Part shown: positions 1 through 10,980 of the stretch, piece by piece
Layout: the number at the start of each line of letters is the position of its first letter
Numbering within the stretch: the stretch's first letter is position 1
Assembly (NCBI GenBank): GCA_008508345.1
Contig: QNGE01000987.1
Span: 127,719 to 191,718 of the forward strand
Reading direction: 5' to 3'
DNA from: Paragonimus westermani
Lineage: Eukaryota > Platyhelminthes > Trematoda > Plagiorchiida > Troglotrematidae
Length of the DNA stretch: 64,000 bases
Program-made: the position numbers and the translations under genes
The notes under the pieces: generated by a model
Databases searched by the model: none
Seen by the model: only the letters and a program-made list of their open reading frames with translations
Told to the model about the DNA's origin: nothing

Positions 1-1435
1 AGGAAGGCCACCCGAGGTGGTTGAAACGTAGAGTATTACAACTTGCTCGAAACGTTGTGTTATTCCCAATCTGTATATCAATAACATGTTAAACACGACG
101 CCCAAACTATTCAACTTCATTCGTACTACATTTGGTGCGGATATCTTACAACATGGGCAGTCATCACCTGCAAGTTCAGTCAAGTGGAATGCCTTAAATG
201 CATGTGACTCTGTGCGTCCGATAGGCGGGCGTGCAGGACACGGTTGGATCCGGACCGGAACAGCTATCAGCACAACTGAACATGACAGGACACAGTGCAG
301 ACGAGTGCCACTGCGTTGAGCTTTTATATCAATCTAAACAATATTCATCGGAACCATTGTCTCAACGCTTTCACTGACTACTGCTGGGGTATCGTTATCT
401 CTTCGTGGGTTCTCTGGCTTTCAGTGTGAGGCGTTCAAAAACAGGGTACGGAGGTGTGCGAGAGACAATCATAGTTCAAGAATGGAGTTAAACAAACAAA
501 TTTGAATTTGGGTAAAAAATAAATTCAGGTCAATGAGTGGCAGCTGACGGTTTCAGCTGCTTCAGGATCACTCATCGTGGCACGTGGGTTACGTGTTAAG
601 GTGCGGCACAATTGCCGGCTTTATTAAGTGATGGAATATAATGGCAGGATGACCTCAAGCTACTGGTCAAATTAGGGGTAAGTCGGAAGTGAGAAGCCCC
701 CGAGGATGTTGCATTCATCGTTCGTAATTATATAAAACGGAGGTTTGAACTGAGATGAGAAGAGCAGTGTCTTTCACGTTCGAGGGTGGGCGTTTAATGC
801 TTGCCCAGAGACAGCAGCGTGAGAGTGTGTCAACGTGAGTTTCAAAAACCTGCAAGAAGGAAGCGATAGTTGGTTGAAAACTATCGGAAACGTGAGGCCA
901 GTTCTGACCGGTTAAACGTAGAACAAAGATGAGTAGAAGGAGGTGCTAAACAAAGGTAGCCCACTCAAGGATATTCCGTTCGAGGGTGGCTTCTCTCTGT
1001 ACGCCCTATCAGCGTTGAGGAGTGAGATTCATAAGTGCAGTAACAAACTGAGTCGCATGATTTCTTAATCCTGACGTAGGCTAACGTCTGCCGGAAAATT
1101 ACGCAAGCGGTCCGTTAGTGACGATCAAGTCGAAGTAAGAATAAAAGCCGCCAAATACCCGGCGGGTTGAAAAGCGTATGCGTTGTGTGGAGCTGGTGAA
1201 GATGGAAAACATGAAATAAGGGTCCACTGGGTGGAGAGTAAGGAACCATCTGACGGATTCCATCTGTTGATGTCATGGCGCCTGCTGGAGGTGCTGTGAG
1301 ACAAACAAGACAGCGGTTTGCGCACAGTTCAGCCATTTCAGCAGTGTCTCAGGGAACGGGGTAAAAAAGAAGCATGCGTGAATCCAGATGCAAGAGAATG
1401 CTGTAGAATTTTCCAAAAAGACGTTGAGCTACGCG
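1..1435. other. No recognisable gene
   Basis: I see no frame with a recognisable domain on either strand here, and no convincing exon structure. The last 100 bases or so may be a diverged outer part of the repeat that begins at 1449, because short matches to the sequence just left of 10,981 persist there at much lower identity. Confidence 0.5.
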
Positions 1436-1448
1436 TAACAGTAAAGCG

Positions 1449-1798
1449 ATTAGCCCGAATACTCGGAACAAGATTGGATCTCAATGCCGTTGCACACAAC
1501 TGAACAAATTACCGAAGCTGTTAGTTAGACAACCCCAGCAGTTTGATCAACGAATTGTTTCTGGCGAATGAATTACAATCTGATGTCGAACAGGCTAAAG
1601 ACTAACTAATAGTCACATAATAAGGCAATCATACCCAAAAGAGCCCTTTCGGGCAGGCAAACTGTTGGAAAACAGTGGGAGCGAGTTGGGCTTTAATGAA
1701 GGTGATGCATGCACCATTCAAACAAAAAACAATGACCGACAATGATCGGCACAACTGTCAATTTGGCGAAGTAAAACAAAAACGTCCAGGCGAATGTC
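1449..1798 (-). repeat. Candidate 3' LTR of BEL-2 (near-identical to 10,981-11,330)
   Basis: This 350 bp stretch matches 10,981-11,330 in the same orientation with an offset of 9532 bases and only two mismatches by my reading. The last 287 bases are identical. The match ends abruptly on both sides into sequence that still looks related but is only about 60-65% similar. Its position at the far end of BEL-2 makes an LTR the simplest reading; a gene-converted LTR or a segmental duplication is also possible. Confidence 0.55.
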
Positions 1799-1847
1799 AA
1801 ATCAGCATTCAGAAACGGCGGGGTTGAATGCACATCAGTGAACAGTT

Positions 1848-2516
1848 TGGTAACCTAGCTGCTTGTATTGAGTGTTTGCTGTTTATTTTGATTTATAGAA
1901 AGTCGATGAGCACGTTTGCTGTTCTTATTTATTCCATTCTCATTGGTTCCATTTCCCACCTCGGAATTCTCATTAATAGTGATCACGAGCCTTTCTTTCA
2001 AAGACTGACACGTTCACTTAAGCTGCGTGCGTGACAAATCGTTTCTACAACAAATGCCAATCTTGATGTATCACTGAATCTAGATATCGCATCCTCGCAG
2101 AAACTTGTTTCCGCACAGTTTTTCTTCCTCACTTTCTGTTATCGGACCTTCGGTTGTATGTACTCTGGTTTCATTTGCGATCGATCGCTTTGTCACTACG
2201 CGACCGTTGCGCTTGATCATATACACGTGAACCATTAGTCTCGGAACTTGTATATTTGATGAATTCAACATTGAAGTTTATTGATATCCCCCTCCATTTG
2301 GTGTACCATTCTCTTCTTGAACATTAGCACCTTAGTAATAAGAAACCCCCCAGTGCGACCGTCTTCATTTTAGGATCTGAATCGGTTGTTCGACGGGTTT
2401 AGAATTTATAGACACTCGATGCTTATGGAAGCGACTACCTTGAATCCAGCCTATCGATAGACATTGCGCGTAGACTAAGCGTTACTCGGAAAGCCACTAG
2501 ACGCGAGAGATCAATA
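1848..2516 (+). mobile_element. LTR family 1, copy 1 (solo LTR)
   Basis: One of five copies of a repeat of about 640-670 bp with TG-type starts and CA-like ends; the others are at 7021, 25471, 32190 and 46370. The first 12 bases align with the starts of the better-preserved copies, and the right end aligns with their GATTAACA-like terminus. No matching target-site duplication is visible here (flanks CAGTT and ACCTG). An internal block of 580 bases (1896-2475) is nearly identical, in inverted orientation, to 25,471-26,050, although the other copies are far more diverged. Strand is given relative to the 32,190 copy, because the transcriptional sense is unknown. Confidence 0.75.
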
Positions 2517-3080
2517 ACCTGGGGTGTAGAAGGTTTGGTTGGACTTCCACATGATTCTGCACAAAATCCGAACACGACCGAATTTTGCCCACAAAGATAC
2601 GGCTACGCCACTCTCCGGTTTTTGACCTCTCTAGCTATCACGCCAACACACTTCAAAACCAAGGTATCTCAGGCTAACAGCGCGACACCAAACCCAATGA
2701 GATACAGTGCAATAAAAGCTTTTTACCACGATTCCCCTTACCTGAGCTCCTCAAGTGTCCCACAGTGACGAGGAACTTTAGGCACAAGCCGTTTTCCGTG
2801 ACTCACACCCTGCACTATCGTTGCGGAATGGGTACACACTGCAGTCAACCTCCAGAAGGCAAAATTGTTCGTCAATTCTCTCAAAAGACTTACCTTTGCT
2901 CGATTCTAAATGACCTGTATTAACCGCAACACCACTCTATCGATGCTTTGTGATCATCCAATAGGACTCAAGGCTGCACGACCACGCAACATTATTCAAG
3001 GACTCAGGGCATCTCGAAAAACTGAGCACTTAAGATACAGAGATCTCGTCGACTGTCATCATATTCATCTGTGCTGTTCA
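2517..3080. other. Degraded 3' part of BEL-2, nothing confidently assigned
   Basis: By position this should hold the end of the BEL-2 RNase H and the integrase on the minus strand. I could not identify an integrase zinc finger or catalytic core, so these domains are either deleted or too decayed to read by eye. Confidence 0.35.
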
Positions 3081-3747
3081 TCACGTCACCTCCACTCCGG
3101 TGGATTCGTAAACGCGAACCGACATGACAGCAGCAAATATTTCCAGTAGGGGGACAGAAGCAGCTCTCAACAAAGCTGGTCTGGATTTGGAAAAAAACTG
3201 TGAAGAACCCTGCTCCCCGTTTGTTGTGTCCAGGCCCGTATGGTGCACGACGTTTAAACAAATTTTCCCTGCATTGCGAAAAGCATGCAATTCCGCGCTC
3301 TCTGACTGACCCGTTCTACTAGGTCGAATACAGCGGGGAACCTATAGGCCACTTAGACTGTGCATGCTACCGTATCAGTGCTTCAACTCGCGTTGGTTGC
3401 CAGTAATAACGGGTTCGTTTCAACACAAAACTTCTTGATACGGCGCTTTCAGTAAACGTTTCCCCAGCAGCAGCCATAAAAACAGATCTCAAGGGATCGT
3501 ATGAAGTGAACAGGCTCGATAGCAGGAGTTTTCTGGTGGTTGGTTTAACTGGTGGTGAGAAACTTGTTACAGAATCAGTTTCTGTATAATGTCGAACACC
3601 CGGTAAATGTTCAGAAGGTGAGGTTTCAGCTCGAATCTTACATGAGAGAGCGGTGCACTCTGTGGGAGGATTGTTTTCAACACTTCTGTGCTGTTCGAGA
3701 CCCTCTTCTTTGGCCAAGGATCTTACTTCAGACGCAGACCACCGCAC
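3081..3747 (-). pseudogene. BEL-2 reverse transcriptase end and RNase H remnant
   Basis: Read on the minus strand, the open frame 3747-3367 contains a segment with TTRKLLLSSLFTSYDPLRS, matching the conserved RR.(L/I)LS..(S/F)..YDPLG region that follows the reverse-transcriptase fingers in BEL/Pao polyproteins. Further on, at 3290-3081, another frame reads ALLRAASVPLLEIFAAVMS, matching the family's RNase H region (normally S.T.PRLEL.AAV). The two parts lie in different frames, so at least one frameshift separates them. The upstream half of the same polymerase lies beyond LINE-a, at 9.0-9.25 kb. It acts, when intact, in cytoplasmic virus-like particles during reverse transcription; here it is clearly inactive. 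Confidence 0.6.
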
Positions 3748-4389
3748 TGCTTTAGTATTGGATGGGTGGCTTCGCCGTCTCGGGGTAACACAACGTAGAA
3801 ATTAACCCTTAATACTCTCTTCATCGCGCTGTCATAAGGGCAATCGTAATCGTTGACTGTTTGTCGTTAGTCAATGTTGGCGCATAATGGGGAGGATTTG
3901 TAAGATTCTTACCAGAAAACAGTATTTCGAATTTGCAATATGAGGGTTAACCAGAGGAACTTCTCGAGCGTCATGAATCTGGTTCTAAGAACCACATTGT
4001 AGGAAACAAAGCTTTGCAGGTAAAACTGCGCAGTTTGTCCCCCGTTGCTTCCAAGACAATCTACAACTATACTAGGGAGCCCGGTTACAATCCATTATCC
4101 AAAAGCTCTCTAGTAACTCATCCTCCTACCCAAAATATGAGTGCTACTAGAAAACAAGTTCCCAGTATATATGCCCCAGCAATTACTTCGTCACCTGATT
4201 GTGTTAACAACAAAAATGTCTGCCCAGCCAGTACATTTTTAGTGCACCCATCGATATTTCATCAAGCGCCACCAGGTTCCCCACCCCAAGTCCGGCTCTG
4301 TCATCCCACCATAACGGTACTCTTCCAGCACGTATTACTTTGGAGCTGAGCCTTTACGATATCCACCCGAATATGAGCTGAAGTTTGGC
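3748..4389. other. Junction zone between BEL-2 and LINE-a
   Basis: The exact LINE-a 5' boundary is not visible. An octamer CGCATAAT at 3881-3888 resembles the (TAA)n-containing 3' terminus seen at 8079-8091 and 38,289-38,301, so a tail of another LINE copy could end here. A run without stops from 4014 to 4349 could be LINE ORF1-like, but I recognise no domain in it. Confidence 0.3.
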
Positions 4390-4518
4390 ACATTCCTTAG
4401 ATCAGGCCTTTCCATTTGGTATTTCGCAACCCATTGCCCCATCTATAATGAAGTTCTTTAGCAGTTTATGTGCTGTATATGACGAAAAGAATTTCGTAAA
4501 TTTATTATTATTAGCAAG

Positions 4519-5249
4519 ATGCACATTTTCAAATCCTTCGTTTTCTTATCTAATCCACACACCATTCTCTTATCTGAGAAGTGCTGCTCTCCTGACACTA
4601 CAGACAGCCAGATGAGCATCGTAGGATATCACACGTTCCGTAAGGATCGTCTCGCAGGGCGAGGAGGTGGATGCATTATTTACCCAAAACAGCCATTTTC
4701 CGCAGTATCACTTGACGTGTCTATTCTTCATGAAATCGAAGACTCCATGTGATCAAAGGTCCTTACTGGTTCTCGTGAGCTACTTATAGGATGCAGCTCC
4801 AGACTGCCTGATGCTGCGAGCAGTTAGTTGACTGAACTTGTGCAGATAATGAATCACGTGTCCAACATGCCTCGCGAACACAAACTAATAGGCGGCGACT
4901 TCAACATGTCTAATACCCCATGAACCTCACTCTCTGCTTCAGAAAAACAGGCCGACTTCCTTTTATGCGTTCAACTGAATGGTTGGAACCAACATTTTCT
5001 AACGCCCATGAGAAGGAGGCACATACTGGATCTCATATTCACCACAAGTATTTCGTCTGTAGAGATATTTGCTCTACAACAATTCCCGGGAAGCGACCGA
5101 AATGTCGTCAAATGTCTGTTTGGATTCAATATGGCCACCAAACCTACAGGTGTATTCTACCGTCCGAATGCCTTCTTTCGCATATCAGACCCGAGCATAG
5201 CGTCCGGAAAATTTATCGGACATTTAGCGTTCTGTATCGACGTTTAGTC
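4519..5249 (+). pseudogene. LINE-a endonuclease domain
   Basis: The frame opening at 4519 carries YHTFRKDRLAGRGGGCIIY, matching the GY..FR.DR..RGGG.(A/L).Y signature of LINE apurinic-like endonucleases, which nick the target DNA so that the RNA can be primed. Further on, at about 4880-4915, GGDFNMS matches the metal-binding GDFN motif. At 5008-5247 the frame reads LDLIFTTSISS followed by GSDRNVV. Active enzymes normally have SDH at this last site, so the catalytic histidine is replaced by arginine. The pieces lie in different frames and a stop separates the first from the second. The domain is inactive by both frameshift and residue loss. Confidence 0.75.
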
Positions 5250-5601
5250 TCCATTATTTCAAACCGCGTCGGCTCGTAGGTGAAAGGTAAACTCCTTACA
5301 GTGAAAGAGACCGACAGACTTAAAATACTCAAGTCGAGGTGAGGAGTAACACTAGCTTTTTCCTTGGTGATGCAAATGAGCAAAATGTTCGAACACATAA
5401 AACGTCAGACGCAACTCTCTCATGTAGACGAAGAGAAACTCGCGCTCCACAGTGCACCCAGTGGGACGGAGAAATTCCGTGGGGGATCTCGTTGTAAGAA
5501 TTATAACTCTCGAGACAAAACGGTTGTCGATGACCCTGTAGCGATGTGCGAATTCTTCAACTCACATTTCGCTGCCTTGTTCAGCACAGAAAAGCACCTC
5601 A

Positions 5602-6560
5602 TTGCCTGCTGATATCTCATCCAAAACAAATAGAGTTTTGAGTAATGTTCTAATCGATGTTCGAAGTATTCGTTTAGAGATAGCTAGCAATAGGCTCTCA
5701 ATCCGTCCTGGACCAGATGGTATCCCACCAATGGTCGTCAACCAAGCAGATGAGGATATACCCATTCTTTTATTCAATTTGTTCAACCTATCACTTTTAT
5801 TCAGCACCTTCCCTCCGTGGGAAACCCCGATCATTATGCCTTATCACAAGGGTGGTCAAAGGCAGGAGGTTAGTAACTAACGTCCCAACAACCACATGTC
5901 AGTCTGCTCGAAAATGTTTGAAAGGATAATAAAGGTGCACACAGTCGAGTTCTTAAAGACACAAAGCCTTGTAAACCCTTCACAACACGGTCTGCTTAGT
6001 GAGCGCCATTGTATGACATGTCAGCTTGAATTTTTAAACCATATGTGGACGTCCGTCTACTCAGGAAATGCGGTAACTATCCTACTGTTGGAAATGTAAA
6101 GGGCTTTTGATCGTGTGGCTCATAAGCTCCTCTTGATCAAACTAGCATCTTTTGGCGTGCAAAATCCATTGTATGGCTGGCTGTCGTCATAACTTGAAGG
6201 TCGCACTCAAGCAGTTACAGTAGGATAGCACCGCTAAACACCGAAACCAGTGACTAGCGAGACGGTCCAAGCAAGTGCTCTGGGTCTGTTGCTCTTTTTG
6301 ATGTTCATAAATGACTTGTGCGACGTTATTACACATGGCAAGCCATTTTTGTTTGCTGACGATATCAAAATCTTTTACACATTCCCCCAGGACAGTAACA
6401 TTGAATTCTTTGTACAACATATACCACAGGACCAAGTGTCATTGCGGTTGTGTTGTAGAACATGACAGTGGTTCTTAGCGAACAAATCGAAAATCATCAC
6501 TCGTTGCTGTAAACTGCCCCATGGCTCCATCCAACTAGATGTTTGTGATATTGCTACAGC
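5602..6560 (+). pseudogene. LINE-a reverse transcriptase domain
   Basis: This is the reverse transcriptase of LINE-a, which copies the element's RNA at the nicked chromosome. The fingers region reads SIRPGPDGIPP (5698-5730), like the consensus S.GPDGIP. The palm follows with HCMTCQLEFLNHMW near 6010, AFDRVAHKLLL near 6105 after an in-frame stop, and LFADDIKIF near 6350, in which the catalytic FADD box is intact. Stops occur at about 6097 and in the 6190-6240 segment, and a frame change lies near 5880. The plus-strand copy at 40.6 kb is the readable relative. Confidence 0.8.
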
Positions 6561-6639
6561 CACTTCGGTCAGAGATCTAGCAGTACGTTACTCGAACTCT
6601 TTCAATTTCTCCCAACAAGAATGCTTTCAGTCAGCAAGA

Positions 6640-7920
6640 ACTAAAAGAAAAATAGGCTGTATCAAAAAGACGCTCAGTCTGCCAGCTGCAAAGCTGACGC
6701 TTCACAAATTGTGTGCTTGGCCTCAACTCGCGTATTGCACTTTCACTGACTGACATCTAAGCAAGTCTGAGAGACTTGTTTTGGAGAACCTTCAGCGGCT
6801 GTTTATCAAAAGCATATCAGGATATTTTTCCTCGTTCAACTACAGACGACGCAGTGAAAAACTTGGTGATGATCCACTCTGGTTGGGTAGCCTAAAGTTG
6901 AACCTGAAGCAGCTGTATAAACTCATACATTCGGATGTGATTACCACAGCGTTCACCGTCCACTTCAAACACAGCCCTCCGTATAGTCTAAGAAATAAGC
7001 GTTCCACTTTGCCAACCCTGTGTTAATCTTGGTCGTTTAGTGGATGTTCGAGTAATGTTCAGTCTTCCCACAACGTCTATCGGCATGCAGGATCCATGAT
7101 AGTAGCGTCTGTAAGTAACGAGCGTCTATAAATTCTAAGCCCGTCGAGCAACCGATTTGGATCCAAAAGGAAGACGGTCCTTTTGGTGAGTTTCTTAATA
7201 ATAAGATGCTAATGTTCAAAAACAATATAATAAACCAAATAATGGAAGACAACAACAAACCTCGATATTGAATCCACCACATATGCAAGTTGCGGGATTA
7301 ACGGTTCGCGTAAATATGATCAAATGCAACAGTCACTTAATGGCGAAGCGGTCAGGTGAAAATAAGCAAATGTCCTGCAAGGGAAAGCAAGCTGAAAAAC
7401 TATGCGGAAACAAGCTCCCACAAACAAACGGTATCAAGATTTAATGATACATCAAGATCAACATTCACGGGATAAATTGTTTGTCACGCGCGTAACCCGA
7501 GTGGTAGTGTCAGACAGTAAGAAAGGCTCGTAATTGGTATAAATAATTCCAACGTAGGGAGGCAAACCAACGAGATGGAAGGAAGTAGGGCAGGGAACGT
7601 GGCCATCGACGTTCTGTTAACACATTACAATCATCACACACTCAAGCAAGCGGCTACTTCAACACCCTGATATCCCGGAAAAGTGTACGTTCAACTTTCT
7701 TCCTTGTAAAGTATTCCTGCCTTTGGAATAAACTTCCAAATGATGTCAGAGCCGGCAACAACATTCAGCGTTTTAAAAAAGGTTCGCACAGCTACCTTAC
7801 GTTATCAAACACAATATCTACCTTCAAACTCTTTGTAACACCTGCTGACCTTCTTGAATATGATCCGGGAAACATTTAGCTCTCAGATGCGTATTAGGTA
7901 GATAAAAACCCCGCTGTCTA
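6640..7920 (+). pseudogene. LINE-a C-terminal region, split by the solo LTR at 7021-7664
   Basis: A frame from 6781 to 7026 gives the post-RT tail (ENLQRLFIKSISGY and DPLWLGSLKLNLKQLYKL), which aligns with the tail of LINE-d at about 41,570-41,720. It stops where the solo LTR begins. The alignment to LINE-d resumes directly after the LTR at about 7664, with RKSVRSTFFLVKYSCLWNKLP. In LINE-d the corresponding residues on either side of this point are contiguous (TLASLKS). This shows directly that the LTR was inserted into the LINE coding sequence. Confidence 0.8.
7021..7664 (-). mobile_element. LTR family 1, copy 2: solo LTR with 5 bp target-site duplication
   Basis: The element starts TGTTAATC and ends CTTCAACA, with the TG...CA ends of an LTR. 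It is flanked by CCCTG at 7016-7020 and again at 7665-7669, a perfect 5 bp duplication of the LINE-a target. At 644 bp it is the cleanest member of the family. No internal retrotransposon sequence is present, so it arose by recombination between two LTRs of a once complete element, or as a solo product. It is in the opposite orientation to the copies at 32,190 and 46,370. Confidence 0.85.
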
Positions 7921-8092
7921 ACTCCTCTCGGAAACAGCCTGCTTGAAACGGTTTGTTATATGGTTTAGCATTTGGTCTACTGACGCTCAGTAAACCGTTT
8001 GCAACCAAACATCATCTTAATTACATGCGTTTATTCATGTATATGCATTGCCCTTGTTGCTAGAAATTGTGAACTTGGCGCATAATAATAAA

Positions 8093-9011
8093 TCCAGCAG
8101 AACGACGTCAAGTGAGCTTTAGTTATCACACGCACATTTACTGCGGCCCTCTGAACCGTCGACTAAATTCTCCGCTCGCCCGAACGAATCCCGAGTGCGT
8201 AGCAAATGTCACAACAACCAGTAGTCAGGGCTATATATATTCAAATAATCATAGCAAAAATAATGATATCGCTCGAATTCTTTGTCGAAAAATTTCGCAT
8301 GCACATTTTTGGTCATAGTAAAGGCAATCACCTCACATTTTTTCATCCAACGTGGAAAATTACATTCTTTTTCTGGTCCTCATAAATATCCGCTAAGCAA
8401 AGAAGTTTTTGTGCGACGGATGGACGCAGTGAACTTTGTTTTGGCTGAAAGGTTCGCGAGATGTTCAACTTCTTGGCGTTTTCGAGCAATCGACAAAATC
8501 CTGCGTCGGACTCTGCTCAAAGTTTTGCTGGATTTTGGAACTTTTCGCCCTCCCTTTCTTAAGCCGACCTACCTTAACATTTTCCGGAAGCCATTTTTCC
8601 CCTAATGACGAAACACTCGGAGGATGCGTTCGGACGTTCTCCCCGGAGTGACCTTTAACTATCCAAAAAATTGCCTCTCCGCAACGTCGGAAAAAGTGAA
8701 CTAATGTAACATCCCACTGTTTTCTGAACTGAATCTGTGAAGCGAGCAAACTATCTTTTTCTTTGTTGTGTGCGTCAAAGTTCCATAAACTACAGCCATT
8801 TGCTTCTTGACCACGTTCTTTTTGGCAGCAGGCTTCACGTTTATGCTAATGTTCAAGTATTCCTTCCGTATCGTTCGTAAATAACTGCAGTGATTGCGCA
8901 TAATTCAGCGTTGTGACATATACTGTGTTTAGTTATCTGCTTTGATCTAGCTTCCAATGAATGCACTCTTATAAGATACTTCATAAGGAACACGTCCAAA
9001 CTGCCATTTGC
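8093..9011. other. Probable BEL-2 polymerase remnant, not readable
   Basis: This should hold the middle of the BEL-2 reverse transcriptase on the minus strand, between the piece at 9.0-9.25 kb and LINE-a. I could not find its YVDD-type catalytic box. A minus-strand open run at 8749-8465 shows no clear match. Confidence 0.3.
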
Positions 9012-9248
9012 TCACCAAAGCGAGCAGAACGCTCCGCGGTCCTTTCCGGGGGTTCCCAAGTACAAAAACATTTTCTCAGTATCCGCTGCAGCAGCGGTGA
9101 GTTTCGCACGACACTGAAGTAACGCGCCCACCAACTTAGGGGTCACGTTTGGCACTCGATTAGGTCTGTCGTTCGGTGAGCGACCTTGAAACTCAACCAC
9201 AGAACCCGAGACGATTCGTGATTTGCCCGACCATTTGGAGCTCAGCAC
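9012..9248 (-). pseudogene. BEL-2 reverse transcriptase fragment
   Basis: The 78-codon minus-strand frame matches the start of the BEL/Pao reverse-transcriptase domain. It reads K.RIV...VEFQGRSPNDRPN, then P.LVGALLQCRAK..A.AADTEKMF, followed by GKDRGAF. In the family this corresponds to K.RVVFD.AA.F.G.SLND, then TN.LVGVLLRFR......DIE.MF and EDRDALRFLW. The conserved first catalytic aspartate (in D.E.MF) is present. A short plus-strand interval upstream (9.3-9.5 kb) gives only weak similarity on the minus strand. The rest of this polymerase is displaced to 3.1-3.75 kb by the LINE insertion. Confidence 0.65.
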
Positions 9249-9510
9249 GGATAAACGTGGCTGGTAGCACTGTCTGGGCCAAACCGGCTCAAGATGGCAG
9301 CCACAAAACTATTCCCAATAACCCTTGTTTACCTGATTGATAATAACCGTACTGTAATGCAAGTGCAAAGTTCCTCTCTGTGGGAGTTGTAGCGACCTCC
9401 TAGAAGAGCCTAATTTTTGTTGATATTTTGTTGTACAATTTGACACCCACTGCTGAGCCAAGTTTGTTTAGCCCAATTGTAAGCCTTATTTCCGCTGGTA
9501 GAAAAATTCC

Positions 9511-10830
9511 TCACTTTTCCGTTCCGCGCGCTACACGCAGGACGCTTGCTGGCTGTACATTTTGTTGCTTCTCGGTCGTGGCAATATATAGAGTACTGCG
9601 CTGTTTGTTGTCTTCTGAATTATTGCCACTGGGTAACTCGTCAAATCTGGTGTGAGACTTTGTGGGAACGTANGTGCAATAGGTTGTGGTGACGCCGACC
9701 GTATCGTTCAGCATCACAAAGTTACATGACCCTGCAGTCTGAGGCTCGGTGGTATAAGTTGAAGCCAACAAAACAACATCCGAACAGTCGCAAACAGTCC
9801 TATGTTATGAGTAAACTGACGGTCACGAAGGGACTACACGCTCCAACAGTGTGCATCTGACAGTATAAGATGCAACTGGTGCGAGGGTCTTTTGCTCGTT
9901 CGTGGCTAACAAAAAGGCTTGACGACTCAGAGGGGCATATTTTTGTGTGTTAGCAGTTGCTGCCAGACAAGTGCTCTGTCGTCGAGGCTTTCCGTTTACT
10001 TTCATTGAATATATCTGACCAAATCTACCGCACATGATTCTCGCAGAAAGCGAGTTAAACTCAGTCAGTTCATCAGCAGCATCGGCCCAATTGTTTTAGA
10101 TAAACGGGTGAAGCTCTCACAATGCGCCCGAGTGTTGTCACCGAGTTGAGGCCGGTCATATAGTTTATTTTGCCAGGTACGGTAGAACTGTTCCGCGTTC
10201 ATATGAACAATGGCAATAAAGCTTTGACGCTGTTACTTACACATCTGTCATTGAGCAGCAGCCCATCTATCATAGGTCTAGCGACAAAATAAGACTGTTC
10301 GTGAAGCTCTTTTAGCAACCGACGTACTCTGAAATAGCCAGCGTTGGGTTCTAGCATGACGCATCCATCCATCGACTCCACAGCTCGACCCTCACAGTGA
10401 TACATAAGGTATAGAAGCCTTTGGCCATTACCCGACAACTCAAACTAAACCTGGCTCACAAACTCTCCCACAACTCTTCAGTACGCCATGAGGTTGCTAT
10501 CAAAAATGCCAAGCCCAGCATCTGGCGATGCCAAAATTGCAGACAGTGGAGCTAGTGCAGAACACACTTCTGCACGTGACGAGGTTGACACTGGTTCTGC
10601 GATGTTGGCTGTCACCACATTCATCCACGCCCCACGGCCATCATTTCTATCATCACTGTTTTCCACTTCCGTATGCTCATCACAAGCATGCACATTGTTT
10701 AGCCTAGCATCCTCTACTTCTGATTTGGCTAGTAGTAAAACCATCTGCAGTTCAAAACTTGCCTTAAGAGGTCTTTCTTTCATCTCAGCCCGCAACTTTT
10801 GAAACTAACACAGAAAACGGAACATGATAT
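9511..10830 (-). pseudogene. BEL-2 gag and protease zone
   Basis: On the minus strand, frame 10,438-10,199 reads GQRLLYLMYHCEGRAVESMDG then a region with RVRRLLKELHEQSYFVARPMIDGL. This is the conserved gag segment of BEL/Pao elements (the DUF1759-type region with YL...CEG.A...I.G and A...L...FG....VA...I). A continuing match (DRPQL... and TGLNSVTTLGRIV) lies at about 10,150-10,040 in another frame. Upstream, 10,795-10,478 is an open frame with charged helical sequence, as in the gag N-terminus. Frames at 10,035-9823 and 9771-9511 occupy the zinc-finger and protease position, but I see no intact zinc knuckle or protease triad. One undetermined base (N) is at 9673. Gag would form the virus-like particle; this copy has several frameshifts. 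Confidence 0.55.
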
Positions 10831-10980
10831 AGAACCAATTACATCTTTGACTTGCTGGATTGAATTCACCTCAATATCCAGAATTGTCAGACGTCATCAA
10901 GAGCAAAGCTCATTAGGCACCACTGCGGAATACTCTAAGATCTTCTCTGAGGAGGTTGTGCAACTCGTAGCAGTAAAGCA

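Larger units (their letters stand above)
4390..8092 (+). mobile_element. LINE-a: CR1/Jockey-like non-LTR retrotransposon, interrupted by a solo LTR
   Basis: Plus-strand pieces read in order: AP-type endonuclease (about 4519-5250), reverse transcriptase (about 5602-6560), the C-terminal region (about 6640-7020, resuming at 7670-7850) and an AT-rich 3' end finishing in CGCATAATAATAA at 8079-8091, the kind of short repeat tail CR1/Jockey elements carry. It is the same family as LINE-d at 40.5 kb: both share TCQLEFLNH-type and FADD motifs and the WNKLP motif near the end. Frames are broken by several stops and shifts. It lies inside the split BEL-2 element and contains solo LTR copy 2 (7021-7664). 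It is a dead copy. Confidence 0.8.

Noticed and set aside
2080..2271. Identical 63-codon open frames at 2080-2271 (minus) and 25,675-25,866 (plus) as a conserved small protein
   Set aside because: They are identical only because the 580 bp LTR segment is copied. The more diverged LTR copies do not keep the frame open.
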